NCBI GenBank assembly: GCA_027488905.1
Contig: JAIYAT010000034.1
Location: 1-64,000 of the forward strand
Direction: 5' to 3'
Length of the DNA: 64,000 nucleotides
Origin: Bacteroidota bacterium
Lineage (GTDB): Bacteria; Bacteroidota; Bacteroidia; UKL13-3
A program made the translations under genes and the position numbers. The notes beneath the pieces were generated by a model. The model was not told the DNA's origin. It saw nothing but the letters and a program-made list of their open reading frames with translations, and made no database searches. Of this stretch, positions 56,318 through 64,000 are shown one piece after another. The first letter of the stretch is position 1, and every line of letters starts with the position of its first letter.

Positions 56318-59300
56318 ATGGCTAAATCTATCAAGGAAAAAAAAATAAGCGCTTCAGCTGAAAAAAAATTAGAGGATGCTCTTGAAAGTCCAAAACTTTG
56401 TATCATTGGTATTGGGGCATCGGCAGGCGGTTTGGAAGCGCTACAAGATTTTTTTTCGCATTTACCATTGCTTGATAACACTAGTGTGGTTGTAGCACAA
56501 CATTTAAGTCCGACCCATAAGAGCATGTTAGTTCAACTTTTAAGTAGACAAACTAAATTAGAAGTAACGGAAGCTTTTCATGGAAAAAAATTAGAAGCGA
56601 ATAAGATTTATATAACACCACCTGATAAAGATATCAGTATTGTAAAGGAACACATTTACTTAAGTAAGCCATCTGCTCCTTTTGGGCCTAAACCTTCGGT
56701 GGACGTGCTATTTAAAAGTTTAGCTGAAAATGTAAATGCAAATCTCATTGGAATTATTTTATCGGGCACAGGCTCGGATGGGGCACTAGGCATAGAAGCA
56801 TTAAAAAATATTGGAGCCTTTACCATGGCACAAGAGCCAGAAACGGCAAAATATGATGGGATGCCACAGGCAGCTATTTTAACTGGCTGCATAGACACAA
56901 TAACAGCTGCAGATAAAATGGGTGCAGAAATTGCAAATTACCTAGAGCATCCAGAAAGTATTAATTTTTCAAGAAAACCAAATTCAGAAGAAACGTCAGT
57001 CCTTGAAAAGATTTTCCAATTATTAAGCAGTAAAACAGGCACAGATTTTAGTAATTATAAATCTGCAACCATCTTTAGACGACTAGAAAAAAGAATTGGA
57101 CAACTTAAACTAAAATCAATTGAGGAATACTTGCAAGTAATTGAACAGAACCCAAAAGAGGCAGATGAGATGTTCAATTTAATTCTTATTGGGGTAACAA
57201 CTTTTTTCAGAGATATAGAATCGTTTAAGGCCTTAAAAGAAAACCTAAAAAAGTTAATTGCAACAAAAAAATATGGAGACAGTATCCGGATATGGGTACC
57301 TGGATGCAGCACAGGTGAAGAACCCTATAGCATTGCAATAATGTTAAGCCAAATATTAAAGGATAAGTTAAGGCATTATAAAATTCAAATCTTTGGTACA
57401 GATATAGACGAAAGAGCCATTCAATCTGCTAGAAGAGGGATTTACGCTAGTTCCTCTTTAGAATCAGTTTCAGAGGATATTAAAGAGGGATTTTTTATTA
57501 AAAAGGGAAAAGAATTTGAATTAATAAAAAGCATTAAAACGATGGTGCTTTTCTCTAAGCATGACCTTACAAGAAATCCCCCCTTTTTAAAATTAGATTT
57601 AATTTCCTGTAGAAATTTATTGATTTACTTCAACGCCTCTTTACAGCAACATGTTATACCTATATTCCACTACTCTTTGTTGCCAGAAGCCTATTTATTC
57701 TTAGGAAAATCTGAATCGGTGAGTTCCTTTACAGATCTTTTTGGAGCCATTGATGCAAAGAACAAAATATATGTTCGTAAGAAAGGATCAAACTTACATT
57801 CCATTAAATTTTCGGCATTTAAAGTTCAACAAACCTATAACCTAGAAACAAAGCCAAATACAAATCATTCCAAAACCTTAAGTGTTGGAGAACTAGTAAA
57901 AGAAACCCTATACAATACTTTTGAGCATCCTTATGTAGTAGTTGACGAGCAACTTGACATCCAGGAAATACATGGGGATGTAAGGTTATTTATTACGCTT
58001 AACAGTGGCGTGATGCAAATCAACCTAATAAAAATGGTGAATCAGGAGATACAAATTGAGCTTCGCACCTTGTTGGCAAAGGTTGTAAAACAAAAGGAAA
58101 ACTTAAAAAGTGAGATTAAAAGGTTTGAACTTTTTAACAACTATTATTATGTAAGAATACATGCAAGACCTTTAATATTTAATAATGCTGCTGGAAATCT
58201 TTACTTGGTTATTTTTGAAAAATTAGATATCAATGAATTCATTGCTAAAGGACCCGTAGAAAGTTCAGAGGAGCTGGTGAATGAAAAAATAACAGAATTA
58301 GAACACGAGCTAACCGCGACCAAAGAGCATCTTCAAACTTACATCGAAGAAATTGAAACAAGTAATGAGGAACTTCAATCTCTTAATGAAGAGCTTCAAA
58401 GTACAAATGAAGAATTACAATCGAGCAACGAAGAGTTAGAAACAAGTAATGAAGAACTTCAAAGCACCAATGAAGAAATTCAGATTACTTATGCAGAGCT
58501 AAAAGCTGTAAATGAAGAATTAGAAAAAAAGGAAAAAATGTTGAATCAGGTGCAAGCCAATTCCCTTGCCCTATTAAACATTGAATTACATGGATTGTTG
58601 CTCATTGACACATCTTATAAAATTATTCAATTTAATTATCAAGCTTCCCAAATATTTAAAAAACTTAGCAGAAGTTCGCTCAAGCTGGCAGATTCGATGA
58701 TTGATTTATTTCCACGTAATCACCTTCAAGAATTTATTGATGATTTTGCAGTAGCAGCCAACGGTGAAAATTTTTACAGTGAAAGAATGTTCAATACCAA
58801 TGAAGGAGAATCCTGTTGGTTTGAAGTAAATTACATTCCGATTATTCAAGAAAACAAGTCTATTAAAGCCGTTGCATTGGCTTTTAATGATGTAACAGAT
58901 AAGCATATTTTAAATGAGTCTGTGCAAAGGGCAGAAAACTTGCTGAAAGAAAATGAATTGCTAATGATAGAGGCGCAAAAAGTTGCCAAAATGGGCAGTT
59001 GGAACCTCGATCTTAAATCAAATAAACTTAGCTGGTCTCAACCTTTATATGATGTTTTTGATGTAGATCATGAACATTTTAAAGAATCCCATGACTCCTT
59101 TCTTAGCTTAGTCGATGAAAAGGACAAAGCCTTTGTAGAGGCTACAAATTTTAAAGCAAAAGAAACAGGACAATCATTTAATATTACCTATAAAATCACC
59201 ACTCCAAAAGGCGAAAAAAGAGTAATTGAAGAGTTTGGATTTTGCGAGAAAGATGAAAAAGGAAACATCATCAGGCTTTTTGGTACAGCACAAAATATTA

Positions 59301-61672
59301 CAGATAGATCTAAAAAGGAAGAAATGCTTAGGTTGTTTGAGAATGTAATTAAACATTCTAAGGATGCTGTCAATATTTCAAAAACAAGCAAACAATCCGA
59401 TGTTTCCCCAATTGCCATTTACATTAATAAGGCATTTGCGCATTTATTTGGTTATACCCAAGAGGAGATCATCGGAACTGACAATACACAATTTTTTGGA
59501 CCAAAATCGGATCAAACCGAACTATTTAAATTAAGTGAAGGGTTTAAAAACCATGTACCTGTTGAATCAACAATTATTTGCTATAAAAAGAGCGGAGAAA
59601 CCTTTTGGAACAATATTTCTTGCAGTCCAGTGCTTTCTAATGATGGCGAACCCATTTATTGGATTTCCATTCAAAGGGACGTAACGGAGATTCAAACCAA
59701 AATTAAACAAAAGAGGTTATTAAATAATATTAATGGGCATTTCCGCACTCAGGAATTATCAGAAGCACTTAAACTAAGCATTTCTGATTTACTTGAATTT
59801 AGCCAAAATGTTGCCTCAGACTTATGGCTTGTTGATAAACAATCTAATAAAATTAATTACCTTTTTACTGCTCGTACTGCAGAACTTTCAATTGTTATTG
59901 GAAAGGAATCCATAATAAATGGTAGCCTTGAATTAGGAAGGGGAATTGCAGGAAAAGTTTGGGAGAAAAAAGACATTGAAATAATTAACCTAGAGGCATT
60001 TCCTGAACTTGAGAACATCAATAAAGAAATTATTGAAAAATATAATCTCAAATCAGTTGTAGGTTATCCAATTATTTCCAATTCAGAAGTTATTGGAGTC
60101 ATAATTAGCTTGAATAATGAAGCATTTCAACCCTTAAATTTCAATCACTTTGCCATAATTGAAGCGGTTGCTGTTTTAGGAAATGAGATTACCCGTAAAA
60201 AAACAGAGGAAGAAAACAGCAGAATACTAGAAACAGCTGCAGACATTATTTGTGTAGCTAGTTTTGATGGATATTTCCTCAAAATCAATAAAGCTGCAAC
60301 ACAAATATTAGGGTATTCAGAAGAAGAATTGCTTAGTAAACCCTATGAACAATTTATCCATCCAGAGGATAGGTTTCAGACTAATGGAGCTAGAGTTGAG
60401 ATAAGTAATGGCAAAGCTATTAGCTATTTTGAAAACAGGTATATTACCAAAACTGGTGAAGTGGTTTGGTTAGCTTGGAGCACAGTTCCCTTATTAAATG
60501 AATCTTTACATTATGCGGTAGCTAAAAACATTACCAAACAAAAACAAGCAGAGAACACACTTAAAGAATCTCTTCAATCCCTTTCGGATTATAAAGATGC
60601 CTTAGAACAAAGTTTTAATATGGTGCTTACAGACCCAGATGGATTCATTATTGACGTTAACAAGGCAACAGAATCCCTTTCTGGTTATACTAGGGAAGAA
60701 CTTATTGGTACACATACACGTGTCAACCGTTCTGGACTTCATCCCCAAAGTTTTTATGCAAAAATGTGGGACACCATCAATAGTGGAAATATTTGGAGAG
60801 GAGAAATCCATAACAAGCGAAAAGATGGTAGCTTTTATTGGGTAGACACAATAATTGTTCCCCTTAAAAATACCGAAGGAAACATCATTAATTTCTTAGC
60901 CATACGCTCAGATATTACTGCAAGAAAAGAGAATGAGGAAAACCTCATAAAGTTAAATAAAGATTTAGCCAAAAAAGCCCATGAACTTAAACTTTCCAAT
61001 ACAGAATTAGAACAATTTGCAGTGGTAGCCTCTAGAGATTTACAAGAACCGCTAAGGATGGTAACTAGTTTTCTATCTCAATTAAAAAAGAGGTACGGTT
61101 TGACCCTAGATGAAAAAGCTAATGAATACATTGACTTTGCCTCAGCTGGAGCTAGAAATATGCGAGACGTCATCCTAGATTTACTTGAATTCTCGAAAGT
61201 TGGAAATGAAAATGAAATTGCCACACATTTCAATCCAAGCGAATTAATTGAAGAAGTAAAGTTAATTGATAAGAAAGTTATTTCAGAAACAAACGCAATC
61301 ATAAGAATTGAAAAACTACCTGAAATATTTGCATACCGAAGCAGTACTACAAAAATTATTCAGCATCTGATAGATAATGCAATAAAATTTAGGAAGCCAA
61401 ACCTTCCACCCATCATAGACATTAGCGCTATCACCTTTGAAGATAAATGGGTATTCGCTATAAATGATAATGGAATTGGAATTGACCAAGAATTTTATGA
61501 GAAAATTTTTATCATTTTTCAAAAACTACATCCAAAAGATGTTTATCCTGGCTCTGGAATGGGCCTAGCAATTGTAAAGAAAATGGTAGAAAGTATGGGT
61601 GGTGAAATTTGGCTAGATTCTAAGCCTGATATTGGAACTACCTTCTATTTTTCAATACCAAAAACATTATAA
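56318..61672 (+). CDS. CheB-CheR-PAS-GAF sensory protein with His-to-Arg kinase H-box
   Basis: A 1784-residue multi-domain protein. CheB methylesterase (about 25-210): triad S35 (GASAGGLEAL), H62 and D154 (GTGSDGALG). CheR methyltransferase (about 235-490) with the SAM-binding GCSTGEEPYS near C330. A glutamate-rich coiled coil (about 660-740; NEELQS repeats). Then PAS domains at about 750-865, 880-1000, 1005-1130, 1305-1420 and 1425-1545, with a GAF domain (about 1140-1300) between the third and fourth. Last come an H-box-like helix VASR1573DLQEPLR, where Arg replaces His, and an intact ATPase domain (N1687; D1717-x-G-x-G1721; GSGMGLAIVKK). It may receive signals and modify methyl groups. Confidence 0.85.
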   Translation: MAKSIKEKKISASAEKKLEDALESPKLCIIGIGASAGGLEALQDFFSHLPLLDNTSVVVAQHLSPTHKSMLVQLLSRQTKLEVTEAFHGKKLEANKIYITPPDKDISIVKEHIYLSKPSAPFGPKPSVDVLFKSLAENVNANLIGIILSGTGSDGALGIEALKNIGAFTMAQEPETAKYDGMPQAAILTGCIDTITAADKMGAEIANYLEHPESINFSRKPNSEETSVLEKIFQLLSSKTGTDFSNYKSATIFRRLEKRIGQLKLKSIEEYLQVIEQNPKEADEMFNLILIGVTTFFRDIESFKALKENLKKLIATKKYGDSIRIWVPGCSTGEEPYSIAIMLSQILKDKLRHYKIQIFGTDIDERAIQSARRGIYASSSLESVSEDIKEGFFIKKGKEFELIKSIKTMVLFSKHDLTRNPPFLKLDLISCRNLLIYFNASLQQHVIPIFHYSLLPEAYLFLGKSESVSSFTDLFGAIDAKNKIYVRKKGSNLHSIKFSAFKVQQTYNLETKPNTNHSKTLSVGELVKETLYNTFEHPYVVVDEQLDIQEIHGDVRLFITLNSGVMQINLIKMVNQEIQIELRTLLAKVVKQKENLKSEIKRFELFNNYYYVRIHARPLIFNNAAGNLYLVIFEKLDINEFIAKGPVESSEELVNEKITELEHELTATKEHLQTYIEEIETSNEELQSLNEELQSTNEELQSSNEELETSNEELQSTNEEIQITYAELKAVNEELEKKEKMLNQVQANSLALLNIELHGLLLIDTSYKIIQFNYQASQIFKKLSRSSLKLADSMIDLFPRNHLQEFIDDFAVAANGENFYSERMFNTNEGESCWFEVNYIPIIQENKSIKAVALAFNDVTDKHILNESVQRAENLLKENELLMIEAQKVAKMGSWNLDLKSNKLSWSQPLYDVFDVDHEHFKESHDSFLSLVDEKDKAFVEATNFKAKETGQSFNITYKITTPKGEKRVIEEFGFCEKDEKGNIIRLFGTAQNITDRSKKEEMLRLFENVIKHSKDAVNISKTSKQSDVSPIAIYINKAFAHLFGYTQEEIIGTDNTQFFGPKSDQTELFKLSEGFKNHVPVESTIICYKKSGETFWNNISCSPVLSNDGEPIYWISIQRDVTEIQTKIKQKRLLNNINGHFRTQELSEALKLSISDLLEFSQNVASDLWLVDKQSNKINYLFTARTAELSIVIGKESIINGSLELGRGIAGKVWEKKDIEIINLEAFPELENINKEIIEKYNLKSVVGYPIISNSEVIGVIISLNNEAFQPLNFNHFAIIEAVAVLGNEITRKKTEEENSRILETAADIICVASFDGYFLKINKAATQILGYSEEELLSKPYEQFIHPEDRFQTNGARVEISNGKAISYFENRYITKTGEVVWLAWSTVPLLNESLHYAVAKNITKQKQAENTLKESLQSLSDYKDALEQSFNMVLTDPDGFIIDVNKATESLSGYTREELIGTHTRVNRSGLHPQSFYAKMWDTINSGNIWRGEIHNKRKDGSFYWVDTIIVPLKNTEGNIINFLAIRSDITARKENEENLIKLNKDLAKKAHELKLSNTELEQFAVVASRDLQEPLRMVTSFLSQLKKRYGLTLDEKANEYIDFASAGARNMRDVILDLLEFSKVGNENEIATHFNPSELIEEVKLIDKKVISETNAIIRIEKLPEIFAYRSSTTKIIQHLIDNAIKFRKPNLPPIIDISAITFEDKWVFAINDNGIGIDQEFYEKIFIIFQKLHPKDVYPGSGMGLAIVKKMVESMGGEIWLDSKPDIGTTFYFSIPKTL

Positions 61673-61837
61673 AAAATCTTACTGCCTCATTGAACTTCTT
61701 GTTAAAAATAGTTTATACGATCTCGATTAATAGGAATCCTAAGAATAGTCAAAAAACAAAGCATAAAAAAATGCAACATTTTATAGTAGAAATCTATAAA
61801 TAAATTTTAACTTAGTGCCTCTCCAAGCCTATTATTT

Positions 61838-62881
61838 ATGCAAAAAGATACCTACAACTATAAAATACTTATTGCGGAAGATAACCAAGGTGATTTAACA
61901 CTCTTTAAAGATTACCTATCCGATTTCATTACTAATCCTAAGATTTTCCATACCAAATCCTTTAGAGAAACTAAAAACGAAATAGTATTTAATAAAGAGG
62001 AAATTGAAATCATTTTCTTAGACCTCACCTTACCTGATATTAGCCCAATAGAATTACTAAAAGAAGTCATAGCGCTTGCAGGCAATATTCCCATTATAGT
62101 GCTCACAGGCTACTCTGATTTTGCTTTAGCAACCGAATCCATTTCACTTGGTATTTCAGATTACTTACTAAAGGATGAACTAAATAGCACACTATTATAC
62201 AAGAGTATTATTTATAATTTAGAGAGAAACAAAATTGTAACAAGACTTAAAGTTTCTGAACAAAGATATTCAGATCTATTTCAACTAAGTCCAGAACCAA
62301 TGTGCGTGTTAGATTTAGAATTATTAAAATTTATTGATGTAAATAAGGCAGCCTTAAGGCAATATGGATATACTAAAGAGGAATTTCTAAATCTTGAATA
62401 CTATGAACTTAGACCTTCTGAAGACCAAATTCAAGCTAAAAAAGCCATTGAAAAAGTTAAACATGATTCCAACACCTTTGTTGGTTTGGGAATTGTAAAA
62501 CATGTTAGAAAAAATGGCGAAATGATCTATGTGGAGGTTAGAAGCAATAGACTTGATTATGAGAATCGTAAGATTGCGATTATCCTTGCTTCTGACTACA
62601 CAGAACGTGTTAAAAGTCATTTGGCACTTGAATCTCAAAATGATAAACTCAGAGAAATTGCTTGGACCCAATCTCATGTAGTGAGAGCTCCCTTAGCCAG
62701 AATGATGGGAATTGTGAATCTTTTAAAAGAAGGAAATATCCAAGAAAATGAACTTTCAATATTTCTTGAACACCTAAAAACCTCTGCTGATCAATTCGAC
62801 CAAATCATAAGGGAAATTACTTCAAAAGCAGAACAAATAGAAATGGAGAAACTTGTTAGTTACCAACCAACTATTTTATAA
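61838..62881 (+). CDS. REC-PAS protein with histidine H-box but no ATPase domain
   Basis: A 347-residue protein. Receiver domain (about 8-125) with phospho-acceptor D62 (IIFLDLTLPD) and acidic pocket ED in IAEDNQGD. PAS domain (about 142-255) with RYSDLFQLSPEPMCVLDLEL. The C-terminal helix has WTQSH280VVRAPLARMMG, an H-box with the phospho-accepting His intact, followed by a second helix, but no catalytic ATPase domain. It could be a phosphorelay or trans-phosphorylation partner of the upstream 1784-residue protein, which lacks the His. It overlaps the convergent OmpA gene by 22 bases. Confidence 0.75.
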   Translation: MQKDTYNYKILIAEDNQGDLTLFKDYLSDFITNPKIFHTKSFRETKNEIVFNKEEIEIIFLDLTLPDISPIELLKEVIALAGNIPIIVLTGYSDFALATESISLGISDYLLKDELNSTLLYKSIIYNLERNKIVTRLKVSEQRYSDLFQLSPEPMCVLDLELLKFIDVNKAALRQYGYTKEEFLNLEYYELRPSEDQIQAKKAIEKVKHDSNTFVGLGIVKHVRKNGEMIYVEVRSNRLDYENRKIAIILASDYTERVKSHLALESQNDKLREIAWTQSHVVRAPLARMMGIVNLLKEGNIQENELSIFLEHLKTSADQFDQIIREITSKAEQIEMEKLVSYQPTIL

Positions 62882-63819
62882 AGCTCATCCAATTTGGGAG
62901 TCAAAATTATCTCTGTTCTGCGATTTTTTGCCCGTCCCTCCGCAGTTTCATTACTTGCCTTTGGCACATATTCTCCTCGTCCGGCAGAAGTTAGCCTTTT
63001 AGCATTTACCTTATAGGTTTCATCCAATAACCGAACAATATTAGTTGCCCTTGCAACGCTTAAATCCCAATTGTCTTTAAACATGGCCGTTTTAATTGGA
63101 ACATTATCGGTATGTCCTTCAATGGTAATGCTTACGTCTTGGTTCTTATTTAAAATATCTGCTAAGGTCTTAATAGCATCCTTTCCTTTATCCTCTACCT
63201 CTGCGCTACCACTTCTAAAAAGTAACTTATCTGTCATAGAAACATAAACCTTACCTTCTTTCATTTCAACAGTGATTTCATCAGATTTAAAGCCCAACAA
63301 AGCCTTCTTGATGACAGCATTTAAGGCTTGGGTTAAACTATCCTGCTTACGCAACATGGCACGCATTTCAGCTAACTTCCTTTCACGTTCTTCTAATTCG
63401 GCTACTTTTTGGTTCAAGGCTAAATTCAACTGCTCAGTTTTGCTTAGGCTATTTTGAATAAGTTGCGTATACTTATCATTCATCTCGCGATAATCTGATT
63501 GCAACTTGTTATGCTTAGCATCTAAAGCTACATATTGATTGCTTAAGGCATCATAAGCGGCAAGCCAATGCCTATGTGTTGAATCTAAGATTCTATATTG
63601 AATTCCTCTTTCTGTGGTATCCTTTTGATATAATTTTGTTAACAAATACAATGAATCTCTTTGAGCGGTTGCTTCTTTTAATCGCTTAGACATTAAAGTA
63701 TTATGTACTTTATCATTAAAGGTTTTTGCTTCCTTTATTTTACCTTTTGGCTCTAAGTCTTGCGCTTGCAAAAACTGGCTAAGGCCAATTAGTGATAGAA
63801 TTAATAGTACTCTTTTCAT
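62860..63819 (-). CDS. OmpA-family outer-membrane/peptidoglycan-binding protein
   Basis: A 319-residue protein. Signal peptide 1-19 (ending LQAQ), a coiled-coil region (about 60-165) and a C-terminal OmpA-like domain (about 190-310): LLFRSGSAEVEDKGKDAIK, TIEGHTDNVPI, DLSVARATNIVRLL and RLTSAGRGE, ending in the R-R-T-E-I segment. It should link the outer membrane to peptidoglycan. The stop codon region overlaps the convergent REC-PAS gene (22 bases). Confidence 0.9.
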   Translation of the reverse strand: MKRVLLILSLIGLSQFLQAQDLEPKGKIKEAKTFNDKVHNTLMSKRLKEATAQRDSLYLLTKLYQKDTTERGIQYRILDSTHRHWLAAYDALSNQYVALDAKHNKLQSDYREMNDKYTQLIQNSLSKTEQLNLALNQKVAELEERERKLAEMRAMLRKQDSLTQALNAVIKKALLGFKSDEITVEMKEGKVYVSMTDKLLFRSGSAEVEDKGKDAIKTLADILNKNQDVSITIEGHTDNVPIKTAMFKDNWDLSVARATNIVRLLDETYKVNAKRLTSAGRGEYVPKASNETAEGRAKNRRTEIILTPKLDELYKIVGW

Positions 63820-63920
63820 GGAAACTTAGTTTTGAACAAAGTTGGGGAAATTGAAACCATTTGACAAGGGTGTAGTCTTTAAGTTATTCGCAAACCTTCA
63901 CTTTTGTGCAATTTTAGAAA

Positions 63921-63952
63921 CAAAAAAGGCTGCCCAAAAAATTGGACAGCCT
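63921..63952 (-). terminator. Terminator of a gene beyond the right edge
   Basis: AGGCTGCCCAA (63927-63937) pairs with TTGGACAGCCT (63942-63952) with one mismatch. On the minus strand it is followed by a T-rich tract (A at 63921-63927). It serves the minus-strand gene whose last codons are at 63974-64000. Confidence 0.82.
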
Positions 63953-63960
63953 CATTCATC

Positions 63961-63970
63961 GGTTCAAACC
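63961..63970. repeat. Iterated near-palindrome GGTTCAAACC before the right edge
   Basis: Exact copy flanked by C and G, so CGGTTCAAACCG. It lies between a stop codon (63974-63976) and a terminator (63921-63952), as the copy at atpC does. Confidence 0.9.
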
Positions 63971-63973
63971 GAA

Positions 63974-64000
63974 TTATTTTTCTTTATTCTTTTTGTCAAA
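63974..64000 (-). CDS. 3' end of a gene cut by the window edge
   Basis: On the minus strand the last eight codons read F-D-K-K-N-K-E-K and end in TAA (63976-63974). A terminator lies 22 bases beyond. Only the charged C-terminus is visible, so no product can be named. Confidence 0.5.
   Translation of the reverse strand, partial: FDKKNKEK

Overview
The window is a piece of a Bacteroidota chromosome. Four lines of sequence evidence point there: several large secreted proteins carry the C-terminal sorting domain of the type IX secretion system (T9SS); there is a TonB-dependent receptor with an N-terminal carboxypeptidase-regulatory-like domain; LytS/LytR-type signalling and short lipoproteins are common; and good promoters have the phylum's TTTG / TAnnTTTG form rather than the sigma-70 form. 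The DNA is AT-rich. I cannot place it below phylum from sequence alone.

Layout. 1-670: a 22-bp tandem repeat, a terminator and tRNA-Glu. 671-8157: a secreted GH16 glucanase, gapA, two LPP20-like lipoproteins, a small lipoprotein, and a LytTR regulator with its sensor kinase. 8247-12329: atpDC, a hotdog thioesterase and a pyruvate-kinase-like protein. 12313-20178: a B12-binding radical SAM enzyme, a 1538-residue FG-GAP/T9SS protein, a truncated copy of the radical SAM gene, and a small ORF paired with a DUF6169-type protein. 20207-30983: a coiled-coil membrane protein, a decayed membrane gene, a lipocalin, tRNA-Arg, a 32-residue membrane miniprotein, tex, an ABC exporter operon, a metallo-beta-lactamase-fold hydrolase and thiamine pyrophosphokinase.

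31034-49522 runs entirely on the minus strand: two tandem FG-GAP/T9SS paralogues, kbl, then a locus of a PhoX-type phosphatase, a di-heme cytochrome c peroxidase, a heme/copper-monooxygenase-like protein, a TonB receptor and a 1324-residue duplicated secreted protein. 49582-63819 is mostly plus strand: murF, YdeI-like, an alpha/beta hydrolase, a DOPA-dioxygenase-like enzyme, aminopeptidase P, a HAD phosphatase and a three-gene sensory cluster, with an OmpA protein on the other strand at the end.

Three observations stand out. (1) A near-palindromic 10-mer, GGTTTGAACC/GGTTCAAACC, occurs 16 times (plus two fully palindromic variants) in different genes, strands and reading frames, where about 0.1-0.2 are expected. 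(2) Three accessory genes (GH16, a small lipoprotein, the 1538-residue protein) are each bracketed by direct repeats copied from the neighbouring core gene, suggesting a shared insertion route. (3) The sensory cluster at 55657-62881 divides histidine-kinase functions: a 1784-residue CheB/CheR/PAS/GAF protein has an intact ATPase domain but Arg in place of the phospho-accepting His; a PAS protein upstream has Lys there and no ATPase; a REC-PAS protein downstream keeps the His but has no ATPase.
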